Below, in pieces: positions 1 through 12,638 of a stretch of 64,000 nucleotides of DNA (the stretch's first letter is position 1; the number at the start of each line of letters is the position of its first letter). Origin of the DNA: Piper betle (lineage: Eukaryota > Streptophyta > Magnoliopsida > Piperales > Piperaceae). A program made the translations under genes and the position numbers. Under the pieces are notes generated by a model, which was given only the letters and a program-made list of their open reading frames with translations, was not told the DNA's origin and ran no database searches. The stretch spans positions 1 to 64,000 of the forward strand of contig JAURVB010001711.1 in the NCBI GenBank assembly GCA_033002965.1, in the 5' to 3' direction.

Positions 1-560
1 TCACTTTTATTTATATGTTTATTGTATGTGATGTATGTTTACATGATTATTTGTTATTATTAATATTATATTTACTTATTAATGTTAGTCTTTTTATGTT
101 TACTAAATTGTATATATATATATATTTATTTATTTACTTGTTCGTTGCGTGTATGTTATTATTTAATTGTATTTAATTATGTATTCTGTAATGATGACTA
201 TAATATTATTATTATTCATGATTAATTAAAATTAATTAATTAATTATTAATTTATAGAATGATTATGTATGTATTTATTTAATTGTTTATATGATTACTA
301 ACATGAATATATATATAATATTTACTAGTGTTTAGCCATTTACGTACATAGTATACTATATTATTATTTTATGATTAGAATATTGATTGTTTTTATGTAT
401 TTATTATCTATCTATTTATTCATGATGTATTTATTTATTTATTTATTTATTTTTTGTTATTAGTTATTCTCTTTATTGTGTCTCGATTTACGTGTTGTGT
501 GTTTAGTGGTATGTTTATTTAGAATAGTCTTTTTATTAGGATGTATTGATGATATAAGCA
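1..560. other. AT-rich non-coding DNA
   Basis: Very AT-rich sequence with TTTA/TATT-like short repeats and a short TA run near 112-124. I see no reading frame or RNA gene. It may be the distal part of the repeat that ends at 1583, but I could not place a boundary. Confidence 0.6.
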
Positions 561-1583
561 CATACCACAAATATGCATCATATAGAGATGTTAGTATTTT
601 ACTTAGTAGTGGGTTGCGATGAAGGTTTCGAGTTCGAGCTCATCGTAGATGTGCATATATGCTTGGAGCTTGGACCACAAGTCTGTAGGACTCTCCCTCT
701 CGGCTTGACTCTTTACATATCAAATTTAATTATATTTTATACGTAGGATGGTATCGGCGGCGTTTTATTGCACCCCTCTGATGTCAGGCTATTTAGTCGT
801 ATTTTCTACACATGTTTAATAAAACTACAAGGATGAGATCCCTTGTTGGTTTTTGAACTTAAGCTCCAGAAATTTATGATAAAAGCTTCTTCCCTAAGCT
901 TATTATATAAGTACGCGCATTTTTATGGATTTCACGAATAAGAGAATGAGTGGTACGGAGATATGTATGGACCGCACTAGTACTCCTTCAAACCCTGAGG
1001 TAGTGCGGTGTATGAGGGTATTGCGTAATGCAGCGCATTTTCAAAATTTGTGGCATTAACTTAGCTGTTCCTTTTGCAACTCGAGTACCGTGGTGGAGAT
1101 GTGAGGGCGTAAGCTTTGTATGTATGAATATGATTATGAACCGTGCATACGAGTCGACACTTGTTTAAGTATGTTTACTTACTACCTAGTGTGAGGCAAT
1201 CTTGAAGTTTCATAAGTTTTCGTAGGTAATGAAATACCCATTTGCTAGTTTGCATTAATTATTTTTCGGACCAGTAACATTCGTTACTGATGTTTTTCAT
1301 ATAATATATGTAGGTCTTACAATCTTGAGTTGACTTTGGTGGGAGGACAGATAAACGGTACACACACTTGAGCTCAGTACAGTTATTTACTTTCTTACTT
1401 TTATTTATATTCGATGTGTTTTGACGTGTATTTAATGGTGTCTTTCATTCTTATGACACCAAGAAGGTTGTTTCAATCTATTTTATCGATTGAGTCATAC
1501 CGACCGACAATTTTAAACATGACTCGACTCGATCGCAACATTTCTTATTCGGTTCTTAAGTGAACTGAAATCAGGGTATTACA
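560..1583 (-). mobile_element. Ty3/gypsy LTR-like repeat, copy A (boundary at 1583)
   Basis: Read on the minus strand the element begins TGTAATACCC at 1583, the TGTAAYACCC start common to plant gypsy LTRs. About 250 bases in, it has a segment ending in ATCAGTAACG. The stretch near 960-1330 is the reverse complement of a related stretch near 5393-5720 (shared words such as TTACGCCCTCAC and TTTGAAGGAGTA). The same start and internal motif recur at 63438-64000. No coding sequence is visible, so it is an LTR or non-autonomous derivative. The distal end is not defined. Confidence 0.6.
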
Positions 1584-3932
1584 AAAGATATTTATAATAT
1601 ATATCTATTTTTTAAAATTGATATAGAATATTGACCTTCAATTCTAGCCGAGTCAAACAAGTACAAGCTGAAGGTCGCTTTAATTGATTTTGAGTCAAAC
1701 AAGGTTTGGATTGATCTCTTTTCAAGTTAAGCATTAAGCTTAATCAAACTTTAAACAAACCTTTCCTTCATGAAACAACAATATGAGCAATGGAATCTTA
1801 ATTAATTTACAAAGGCAAGAACAATTGCCCATTCACTGTGATGGCATTTGATGCTGTACTTTCAACTTCCATACAAGTCATTTGCATGGATTCCTAATTC
1901 ATAATTCCACCAATGAACCAGTGCCCATATATGATATATGTACATACATATAAGCTTGAAAAGAGGTGCTAGCTAGGAGGATTTATTCTTCCATTGAATT
2001 TTATATTATGAAAGATTGAAAATAACTTAGTCCAAATGCCTTTCTGCCCAATTGGATATACTTGTTAAAACTGCTTTCTTATGAAAAGCAAACAATAAAT
2101 TAATCTCATGAGGGATCTAATTCTTGTGCTTTGGAGCTAAGAGGATGCAAAGCAATGCAAAAGGAATATATTCAAGCTACCTTCAATATCTCTTCTCTAC
2201 TTCTGTGCATGAATAACAGCAGTTCCTGCCTTTCAAGCATATCTGATCCCTTAGTTTATAATGAGCTAGCTCTATAAAAAATTACATTGCCTTTAGTTCA
2301 TCAATTTTTTTATGAAAATAAAAATTCATCAAACCCAAAGGCGAAATAAATACAAGAAGTCTAAGCCATATCCAGCAAAATGCTAGAAGAGATAAAACCA
2401 CAACCAAAACTCATAATTAAGTAAATTATAGTTGTTCAAGGCTTTTTCGCTTATAATTAAGAACATCAGAAGCTAATTAACTCGGAGAGATAATAGATGA
2501 AGAAAGAGCTTTTTGTTGTATTGAGATGCTTTGAAAATTTGCACTGTGCTTAGTTCATTAATTTTTTTAACTGCAGGGAATAAAACTGTTATAGAAAAAA
2601 GTATACATAAAATGCAGAAAAACTAACCTAAGGAATCCAAATCCAAGCAACCAAGCAGGTGGTGTTGACACAAAAGATGAGAAGGTAGGGTAGAATCTGC
2701 ATAATCATGCATAATTTTTTCTTGAATAAAGGCAAAAAGGTTCTCCAAATATTGCAATGGTAGCCTGTTATATTATATTCCTTCTTCCACTTGAGCTACT
2801 TGTTCAGATTTTCCAAAGACCCGAACTTTATTGTCAACTTATTCAGCTGCTAGGGAAGTAAGTCAGCAAGCATTAAGAACAGCTGAATTGGAATATTTAA
2901 TTTTTAAGAATTTAGGAATGGATTCTTTTTATAGTTGGTATCAAGGTTTCCCTTGTTGGATCTAGGGACTATCTCCCGATTGGCCAAAGACTTCATGACT
3001 TCACATCATAGTTTAAAAACTCAAAATCTAGATTCGACCCAATAATATTATGGAGTGGACTCACCTTGAAATAGAATTTATACTATGTTTTTAAATTTAG
3101 TCAATAAAACAATTTAAAAAAATCAATATATTTTTCTCTTTGTGACACTAAAAATCAATAAATAAAATGAATTATATTACTTAGTTATTGATTTAGTTAT
3201 CCTAAAAGAAATAATATGTTCTGATAGCTTTTTTGTTTAATTTGGGGACAATAAAATTTGTCGGTAGAGAGTCATTCTTTGAGTTTCACATCAGAGTAAA
3301 ATGGAGTTTTAAAAATATATACTTGGCATAACATGTTACAATTGGGACTTTGTCTAGACATGCAATATCAAATGGTTTTAAAGTATACTTAGAAAAATAA
3401 GAAGCCCTCAAAATAATGATTTATATATTATTAAATAATTTAAAATGATAAAGAAGTACATAATCTCTATTTTAATAATAAAATTTTGACAATAATTCAT
3501 ACTGCCCTTATCTTTAGCGTCCATACAAACAAAATATAGACTTCAATTGAACAAAAAACTGAACTTTTTTTTGAAAAATACTCTGAGATTTATGCTCTAT
3601 GTTCATTGTCATAAGAGTTTTTTTTTATGAATTTCGAAATGTTTAAAATATTTTTTATGTATGATTATATTTGCTAAAACATGGAATAATTTTAATTAGA
3701 TAATCAAATAAACCTCTTTTTTAATAATTTATAATAAAATTCAATTACCGAATTATCAAAAACGAGCTAAAATATTTTAGTTCTTGTGTGGTTTAGCTCG
3801 ATTCTAGATAGTAATTTGGTTTGGTTGTATTTGTTACAAACTCCGATATAGTCATGTAGTTTTCAAATTCATCAACCGAATCAAAACCGAATTGGCCGAA
3901 TGATCACATGAAAATTGAGGTCTTGCAGCCTA
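1584..3932. other. intergenic, no gene seen
   Basis: AT-rich non-coding DNA without an open frame of note, tRNA or recognisable element. Long homopolymer-rich stretches occur near 3100-3800. Confidence 0.6.
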
Positions 3933-3978
3933 TTTAGGAGGCATTATTTCATCGATATATGAAATAATGCCTCCTAAA
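3933..3978. repeat. perfect 20-bp inverted repeat (hairpin)
   Basis: Left arm 3933-3952 and right arm 3959-3978 are exact reverse complements, separated by CGATAT. The arm contains GGAGGCATTATTTC. The surroundings are not palindromic. It could be the remains of a foldback element or a replication snap-back. No function is evident. Confidence 0.9.
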
Positions 3979-5050
3979 TTATAATGAGCAATGAATTCCA
4001 ATGGGGCCAACAAACCAAATTATAAAGAGCAAGGTGGTGTGATGGCCCTTTGAGTCCACCCTTTTATTCAACTAAAAGTTTTCATAATATGGATTATATG
4101 TATATGGATAGATAGAGACCCTTTTTCATATTCTTTTTTGGATAATATGATTACCCAAAATTTTCTCACTCTACTAATATAAAAATAAATATATTTAGAT
4201 TATATTCATCATATATTTTTTAAAAAAGGCAATCTTTTATATACAATCATAAATTAAAAGGTTAGATATTAATGTTTTAAGGTCAAGTTTGCTTTTGTAA
4301 GGGTAAAACTATCCTAGGCAACTCTACAATTCTCTAAAATAGTGGCCCTTGAGAACCTTTTTTTGTGTGTTTAGAACGACCATCTTTTTGAAGTATATGG
4401 ATAGAAAAACTTTGTATTGTTAATTAAATAAGTAAAGTGAAAGTTTAAGACCTCAATTTGGCTTAAAGGGATGAACTAAATCGTGATATTATAAATTGGA
4501 AAGTTTTTTATTGGGCTATTGCATTGATACCTTATGGAAGCAGATCTCAACCCTTTAGGAGGTTTAAGATAGACACCATATTGAGTTTTCATAAAATACG
4601 TGACTAATACTACATAGTACTAATCTTACACTTAAAACTCCTATATGAGCACTCTAAGCCATATCAGAAGTAAAACCTCCTCTGTGACTAAGAGGGTAGC
4701 TTTAAGATTACAATAATCACTCTAAGCTACTACACAAAGGCATCACTGTTAATGCAACTAAGAGTTTGAATGTAGTGATATGCTCAAATTCTTATACTTA
4801 GTTAAGTAATTAGATTAGGTATCTTCATATCCTAATGCTGATGTGAGCGATATATTAAACACTAGGTCGTGGTTACCTGTTCTATATACTTCACAAGTAA
4901 AATTAAACATAGAGGTGTTATCGGATGCTACGACATCATAGCCTAACACCTAATCTTCACGTGGATTCTTCACGCGGAAAGACCTGTACACTCCTCCTAC
5001 CCACATTTCTCTCCACACATACAGCTACAATCAAATAACTTTCTTGTACG
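3979..5050. other. intergenic, no gene seen
   Basis: AT-rich non-coding sequence leading into the second gypsy-like repeat. No frames or RNA genes were found. Confidence 0.5.
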
Positions 5051-5725
5051 TAGATTTGTTCCTTATCATGTTCTGAGACTTTGAGGCTTATACACCCAAC
5101 AAACAATAATTCGTCTTACCCTAAAGTTTATCCCCTCCACATTGACAATAATAATAAAAAAACAAGTAAACACACGTGTGCAACTAACATATCATAAAAA
5201 ATCAATCCAACATACAAGGTTCATCATGAGTTGAGGACTCATGCCCATAACACAGTCATCCATCAAAATATAGTTCGATACACATAAGCGCATAACATGG
5301 CGCCCCCCACCACCATTGATCCTCTCGATCTGTGCACCTAAGCTGGCCAATGCTAAAGAACCTCACACACACACACACACATGCACACACACATATAGAA
5401 AAAATGTCAGTTTGATTACCTGTCCGAAATAACTACCGGTAAAATAATACTAGCAATTGGGTATTCTATTACCCACGAAAACTTAAAAAACTTAAGAAGC
5501 CTTACATGGACAGAACTGGTGTGCAAGTACGACAAATATTCATACTCATACAAACAAACTTACGCCCTCACAATCTTCATATAATGCTCGCTATGGTATT
5601 CAGGTGGTAAAAGAATGGTTAACTTAGTACCACAAATTTTGGAAATGTATTGTGTTTCGTAGTACCCTCATACTTTATACTACCTCAAAGTTTGAAGGAG
5701 TATAAGTGCAATTCATAATACCTCT
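5050..5725 (+). mobile_element. Ty3/gypsy LTR-like repeat, copy B
   Basis: Positions about 5393-5720 match the reverse complement of 960-1330: the CATATAGAAAAA...GTCAG segment, then a GGGTATT..ATTACCCACGAAAACTTA block, TTACGCCCTCAC, and TTTGAAGGAGTA. It therefore lies inverted relative to copy A. A short CA microsatellite lies at about 5371-5390. The outer boundaries are uncertain. Confidence 0.5.
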
Positions 5726-6893
5726 AAGTCCTACACACTCTTAACAAGCAGATATATATGAAAACAATTCTAAATAAATGGAAAAACAAATACATACAAG
5801 CAAACAACACCCTGCAATGTCGAGGAGAGGCAAAAGGAAGAACCTTTACCTCAAAGGAGACCAAGGGGGAGTCTTTTGGGGCTTCCTACCCTAAGACCTA
5901 CGACCCTAGGTGGGGGGCTAGGCTAGGAAGGGCCTAAGAGGGGCTTAGGCTAGGAAGGGCCTAAGAGTGTGTGCCATTGTGCCAGAAGGAGTTTGCACAC
6001 ACTTAGGGTTTTCACCCTAAGGCGGCTAGGGTGACCTGGGACAATGTGTTGCGGATCCCATAGTGGCTAGGATTGGCTGAAAGGGTTACAAACATGCAAC
6101 AAACACACTCTAGACACACGAGGAACTCGGCCCTAACCTCTAACTAGACACGACTTAACCAAACCAAAAAGAAGGTCAGACACGTAGTGTCCACAGTGGT
6201 ATTGAATCCGAAGGAGGCCAGGATCGAGGAAAATATACCATACTATACACTAATCATAGAAAGAGGGCCAAACCCTAAACTTTGCTTGAAAGGATTCATA
6301 TAATTTTCAAAACATGTAAATAATGCTTGTACACTAAATTACAATCATACAATAAGAGGACATGATGAAAACAACTTATTTTAATCCCACAATGGATATC
6401 AAAGTGGCCAAATATCATTCTATGGGTTTGAAGGTTGGGAGTTCAACTTCCTTACTCTTAACCCTATTATTAACTTTTTAAATAAAGATATCTAGGCCGA
6501 ACATCAAAATTTCATTCAAATGCTTTAAAGTGACAAGGGTTTGTGCTCAATTCAAAGTTTATATTCGATTTACTAAAACTAGATGATGTAATACATCTAC
6601 ACTTATCAAGGACTCACCTTTATTGGATGGAATACATTTACACCTATTAGAAGTTATCATCTACACCTAGGGATGAGACACTTTTTAATAATATAAGAGA
6701 ATTTAAAGAACCATAGAATACCATGCAATGCATTTGCTATGAACATTATTTTATTTGTCAATGATTAGAGGAGGAAACATTGGGTGAATTATACTTATTT
6801 AAATTCTTATAAAATCAAATAGGAGTTAAGCTAATTTTAAAGTAAATAAATTACGGTGAACAAAATGACATCAGATTGAAGTCAATCACATTT
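5726..6893. other. non-coding; GC-richer patch with a 23-bp direct repeat
   Basis: The patch at 5860-6060 is clearly richer in G than its surroundings and carries GGCTAGGAAGGGCCTAAGAG twice, within about 5915-5968. No gene was found. The rest is AT-rich spacer. Confidence 0.5.
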
Positions 6894-7433
6894 AGGGGTG
6901 AGGGTTCAGTTGGTTCATCGAGAATTGATTGAACTGAATTTATCGAATCACATTCGATTAACTAGGATTTCAAAACCAAAACCAAATTATGCCCGAACTA
7001 AACCGAATTGAACCAAACTAAAATATTTTGATTTGTTTAGTTTGGTAACCAAATAATCAAATTGAATGATAAATTATAAAAAATAAATTTATTTAATTAT
7101 TTAATCAAAATTATATCATTATCTTAGTGAAAATAATCATTTAATAAGTAACTTCTCTCTCTCTCTACTCTATATATATATATATATATATCATATTAAA
7201 TAAATAAAAATTTATCATAAAACTATTATAATTTTATGATAATTAATACCAAATATAGATTTTATATAAATTTTTAAAAAATTAGGTTATTCTGGTTAAT
7301 TAAGTTCCAAATCAAAATAGCCATATAACATTCGATTTACCGGTTATCCAAACAAAAAATGAACCAAACTAGCAAAAAATCGAATCAAACTACTAATTCA
7401 ATTTTTGGTTTTCACCTAAATATTTTCACCCCT
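6894..7433. mobile_element. hAT-type MITE
   Basis: The element starts AGGGGTGA and ends TCACCCCT (terminal inverted repeat). Its interior is rich in GAACCAAAC/GGTTT words on both halves, typical of plant non-autonomous hAT elements. About 540 bp, no coding capacity. A clean 8-bp target duplication was not visible. It ends about 285 bp upstream of the UBC start codon, so it may contribute promoter sequence (inference). Confidence 0.6.
7170..7191. repeat. TA microsatellite inside MITE
   Basis: Uninterrupted TA run preceded by a CT run at about 7153-7166. Confidence 0.9.
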
Positions 7434-7496
7434 ACCATTCACAATTCACATATCTAATCCCACCTTTCAGAGCTTAGTTGCTTTGTAAAAATAAAA

Positions 7497-7502
<6 letters not shown>

Positions 7503-7536
<34 letters not shown>

Positions 7537-7540
7537 TTGT
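7503..7540. repeat. TA microsatellite plus T run, UBC promoter region
   Basis: A TA dinucleotide run of about 24 bases is followed by a T homopolymer, roughly 180 bp upstream of the UBC start codon. Confidence 0.9.
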
Positions 7541-7717
7541 TGAAGACATATGTATCCTTGTCAGGAAGTAACCTAGATTGTAGCCTGTAAGAGAAAGTAC
7601 ACATTAACATCCTTCTTTTCTTCTCATCCCTTGGCATTTTGCTTAAAACCATTTCTTCCAAACTTCCTCTTCCCCAATCCCAACCTCTTCTTCCACCTTC
7701 TCCTCATCTCCTCAACC

Positions 7718-8243
7718 ATGACCAGCAGCTCCTCCACCCCATCTCGCAAGGTCACCTCCTCCTCCTCTATCTTCTCGACTTCATCCCATCTTTTTTGGTT
7801 TTTTTTTTGGCTCAAAGTTTGGATTTTTATGCATCCTTGGTGCTTTTTTTGACATGGCTCGTGCCAGGCCTTGAGCAAGATCGCCTGCAACCGCCTGCAG
7901 AAGGAGCTGGTGGAGTGGCAGGTCAACCCCCCGGCCGGCTTCAAGCACAAGGTCACCGACAATCTCCAGAGGTATGTGACGATTTTAGCGTAGAAAGATC
8001 GATTCTTTTCTTGCCTTTTTTTTTTTGAAGGTTGATTTTGATTATGTGGTGGTGGTGGTTTTTTTGGATGCAGATGGGTTATTGAGGTTAATGGGGCGGC
8101 GGGCACGCTCTACGCCAACGAATTGTACCAGCTTCAAGTTGACTTTCCGGAGCATTATCCGATGGAAGCTCCTCAGGTGGTGGACGTTGTTGTGAATGTG
8201 TTGATTGTGGATGTTTGTGAATGTGGTGATGAACTTGATTGCA

Positions 8244-8279
<36 letters not shown>

Positions 8280-10784
8280 TGGCAAGCTGTCTTGTTGTGA
8301 TTTAGTTATGATATTAGATGCAATTGCTTTTTGGCAGGCTGTCTCTGTGTTTTAGCTATGAGATTAATTGCAATTGTTTATGAATTTGGCTCTGAGGTTG
8401 ATTGCAATTGTGTATGAATTTAGCTGAGATTGATTGCAATAGTTTATGAATTTAGCTATTAAAATTGATTGCAATTTTTTTTTGGTTGGCTCTGTGTTTG
8501 TGTGATTTAGTTATGAAATTGAATGCAATTGCTTTTTGGCAGGCTGTCTTTCTGATTTAGTTATGAGACTGGTTGCATTTGTTTGTGAACTTTAGCAATG
8601 AGATTGATTGCAATTGTTTTCTTCTTTAAAGCAGGGTCTCTTTGTGATATAGCTATGAGATTGAATGTTGCTTTTTGTGCAGGTTATCTTTATTCACCCT
8701 GCGCCGCTTCATCCACATATATACAGTAATGGGCATATTTGTTTAGGTATGGATTTTTTCAGTTTTCGGATTGTTTTTGCTGATTGACACTGGTACGATG
8801 ATTGTTCTATTTTTTTTTCGCATGTGTAGGAGGATAAAATTAGTTTGTATTTTCTGTGGCATCAACTTATATTTACTTTGGGTACAATTTGCCACTTGTA
8901 CAGAATGTTGTACTTGTGGGAGCGTGTAAATTTTCTATTGCTAGTTCTGATGAAAATCTTTGTAGTAGTTTACAATAATTTTGAACCGTATTCCCTTGTC
9001 ATAGAACTTCATTCATCAATTGCAATGCTATTTTTTCCTTCTTTTCTGTTGTGTCACCCTTGTAAAAATCCTTTGGTGCTTGTATGTTGAATTTGGTAGA
9101 AATGAGAACCTTATGTATATCATAGCGTTGTGATACCTCTATTCTAAGTTGGATAGAAAAAATATTACTATGGTCTTAAGATAAAAATTTGGCATGCGGC
9201 TCACTGGGAGTCGTGTGATCAAATCTTGCCCCTTGTTCATTTTTCATCTGACATTTTCTGTTTTATATGCTTGCACTAATTTAAGTCTAAGATGGTAGAA
9301 ATATTTTTAATTTATTTTTGAATTTTCTTTGTTTACCTTATAATATCATCACTGCCTGCTTTGTCTGTATGGCATTTTGTTGAACTGGTGAAGTTTATAT
9401 TGTTGAAGGTTTTAGTGAATCCACTTTTATAATACCAATTTATCTGAATCAATACATCACTCAAGATTCCTTTTTCTAAATTTTTGTGGTTGGTTGGTAG
9501 ATTGATTCACCACATCATGTGAATAGGGTTTCAGAAAATTGCAAATTATATGTCTGTTATTTGTGAATATAGGTTTGAATAATTACTGGTTCACTTTAAT
9601 TATATTAATTAGTTTGCAGTTTATGATTTGCCTGGTTGGAACCAAAGCCGAATGCAGAAGTAAAACTATGGATTGATGAATTGAAGATTATTTTATCGTT
9701 CTCAGCCTCAAGTCAATTTATTTTTATTTGAAAAACATATGAGTATTTTGTATCAGTTTTTTAGTGGTTCGAATAAAAGCAAGGTTGACATGTTATTAGC
9801 TGTTAGCTAGTATGATGGTATATACTATTAACATAACAATGGGTTGCTTTTGATCCTTTATTCTCAATAATTGGACACCTCTTCCTATGAGTTATCGTTC
9901 TAAACATAGGTTTTAGGATCGTAATTTTTGCCGTCCCTTGAATGACCTTATATCACTTCTTAGCTTTTGCCTCCTTTAAAATTTTAACATCATATCAAAT
10001 GAAAAAGAAAGTGATGTTTGTTGATATATGTTTTGAAGTATGCGTTACTATTTTCTTTTTGAAGTCATTTAGCATAAACATTAGGAGCACTCCAATTGTG
10101 GTTGTATCCTCATAAGTAACTAAGAACCTTAAATGGCTCTCTTTTTTATTTTACTTTACACTAACATGCATGGTGCGCTTGCAAGTTCTTTGGAAAATCA
10201 TGCGGGCTGAGTTTTATTTTATTTTCTGGTAAGATGGCGACCTGAATCTAGATAATTTGATGCTGGCTTCTTTTGTGCCGTTGAAGCTGTCCTTGTTACC
10301 AACATTGGTAACTATAGCTAACTTGGCATCAAGTAGAATTCCTCATACTAGGAGTGTCATTCTGCATTGTGTTATTGCCATTTCTTTGTCTCTTAAATAT
10401 TTGACTTTTCACATTATACATTTTATACAGAAAGGTGACATCATTGTGCTTTCGTACTGTCTGTACAGACATTCTTTATGATTCATGGTCTCCTGCCATG
10501 ACTGTGAGTTCCATCTGCATCAGCATATTATCCATGCTGTCAAGCTCCACTGTCAAGGTTTATCTATTGTCCTGACTTAACTTAATTTTTATGCCTCTAT
10601 TCTCATTTGATTCTAGCTTAAATGAGTCAGTGCATGATAAGAAAATCAAAAATATTGTACTGAACCTCTCTAATTTATCTTGATACAGCAACGTCCCGCA
10701 GACAATGATAGGTATGTCAAGAACTGTAGAAATGGCAGATCCCCGAAGGAGACGAGATGGTGGTTTCATGATGACAAAGTGTAG
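7718..10784 (+). CDS. UBC16: ubiquitin-conjugating enzyme E2, UBC15-18 group
   Basis: An E2 enzyme carries ubiquitin on a cysteine thioester and passes it to substrates with an E3 ligase. Six exons: 7718-7750, 7868-7971, 8074-8176, 8683-8746, 10469-10557, 10689-10784; all introns are GT-AG and the frame stays open, giving 162 residues, close to about 161 known for Arabidopsis UBC16. Diagnostic stretches are LSKIACNRLQKELVEWQ, VTDNLQRW, YQLQVDFPEHYP and the active-site segment SNGHICLDILYDSW with catalytic Cys100, then QRPADNDRYVKNC and the C-terminus ETRWWFHDDKV. One difference from the family: SSSTVK where the relative has SSSPAK. The pyrimidine-rich leader before 7718 fits a plant 5' UTR. 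Intron 4 is 1.7 kb. Which of the UBC15/16/17/18 paralogues it corresponds to cannot be settled by eye. Confidence 0.93.
8244..8279. repeat. ATT trinucleotide microsatellite in UBC intron 3
   Basis: About twelve ATT units in a row inside the third intron. Confidence 0.95.
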
Positions 10785-12638
10785 CATTAATATTTGACAT
10801 GAAAACAAGTTGGCTTAAGGTGAGTGTCATTGTCTCAACGGGGTGGGCACCCGAACATGGTGGAAATCTAAAAAAAAAATTGGTGCTTATGTATATTTTC
10901 TCGACTCTGTAGTATTGTAAAGGAAAATACATTGTTCTATAGAATCTGATGATCTGGGTATTCAAGTTTCTGAACCCTTCTCTCCCATAAAGCCAAGGGC
11001 AAGCTGTTGATCTAATAATTGTCAAAGCAATGTTGGGCAATGTTGGGCAATGCTGCTGCCTTTGAGATTGTGGCATCTATCAAATGATTCAGAAACTTCT
11101 TGCTTGTTTCTTCTCTTTTAGTATGGTATGATCTGCACAGGGCCAAGCCGAAATATTCTCTGAAATATAGCAAATAAGTGTTGAATTTTGTTCAACATTC
11201 ACTCTCATCGAGTTTCAACATTTCATGTGTGTAATTAGTTCGGACCTCATAATAGTTTTGCGACCTATTAATATACTTAACTAACTTAAAATTATTATTG
11301 TTGTTTATTATTTTGGATGTGTTGAAAGTATAATTTTATCCAAATTTGGAATTCTAAAAAGATTGGTAAATTTTACGTGTTTTTTAATAATCATGTTATT
11401 TGGATTAAAATTTGTTACTTAATAATGCATGCTTAATTGAAGATATCTATTTATTTATTATCATTTATTATTAGCAAAAACTTTGAGTATAATTTTATTG
11501 AGTTAAAAATCTTGAAAAATGGAATATGCTATTTAATTATTTAAATTTATTTAAATTTAAAATTTTAATTATTAATATTTTCTTAATTAAGATTATTACT
11601 TACTTATAACTTAAAATTAAAATTACTTTTCATATTTGCATGCAACCAATGTATTGTAAATACAGATCCTTTTGTTAAAGTTAAACGAGTATTCATTATT
11701 TTAATTTTAAAATAATAATTAATAATATTTTTAAATTAATTTTTATTTTATTAATAAAATATTATTATGATTATGTTTATAATAATAATAATAATTATTA
11801 TTGTTATGATTAATAATTCATTTCAAATGCATAACGTTTATTACCATAATTTTTAAATTCTTTCTCAATTCAAAAGCTTTCCAAGACCGACTCAACTTCA
11901 TGGCTTGCCAAATCAACTCTATAGATTACCCTATATCAACGGATTATGTAATTGACTCTATGAGTCATGTCGTACAAACTACCAAGACATATTATATTTT
12001 TTTAGAATAGCTAAATTAATATTTTTAATTAATATAAATATTGTATTTGCCAATTTCAAATATTAAAAGTGCAACAAATGCTAGTTGTATGACTTTTTAT
12101 TTACATAATTAAAATTCAATATAATTGATTTCAACTCCCCACACCATGATATTCCAAGTTAAGTGTGGCTTTCAAGTTTTCAACCTATGCTTATCAAACT
12201 GGTGGCTAGTTAATTTTGTATAATAGATGAGCAATAAATAGAGATAAAGAGATATATTAAAGTTAAATATATAGTTGCAGCTCTTAGTCACAAATAATGG
12301 TGAAAAATCATACATATGAAATATTCATTAAAAGTAGGTGAATAATAATTAATTAAAAAGAATTGCTATGTCTTAACAGTTGGTGTGAAATAAATTATAA
12401 ATAGAAATAAAATTAATAATAAAAAATTATTAAAAATTACTTAAAATCTAAAATAAACAGAAAACAGCTAATAGAAAATCAATTTGGTCAAAGGAATTCC
12501 TTAGAATTATCTCTTTAATAACCGTATATATCTAATACAAAATCTCCATGGTTACCGTATATATATACCGTATGTATAGTATAATCTCTTCTAAAGCATT
12601 TTTCTTTCTTCTTGGTGGTGGAAATACAGAGGAAGAAT
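10785..12638. other. UBC 3' flank and subtilase promoter region
   Basis: The UBC 3' UTR probably covers the first few hundred bases. From 11280 the DNA is AT-rich and includes a dispersed repeat (listed separately). Three ACCGTATA-type words lie at 12521-12575 upstream of the subtilase. No other gene was found. Confidence 0.5.
11280..11740 (-). repeat. dispersed AT-rich repeat family member
   Basis: The reverse complement of this stretch resembles 29640-30010: shared words include TTTGTTACTTAATAA, GAGTATAATT and TTATTTATTAT in the same order. Related stretches lie at 14560-14760 and 14910-15310, and a short portion recurs in every monomer of the array at 34.4-39.5 kb. The type is unknown; probably a non-autonomous transposon. 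Confidence 0.55.

Noticed and set aside
7624..8106. Minus-strand 160-codon frame over the UBC 5' region
   Set aside because: Antisense to UBC exons 1-3; low-complexity Lys/Glu sequence from pyrimidine-rich leader and intron DNA.
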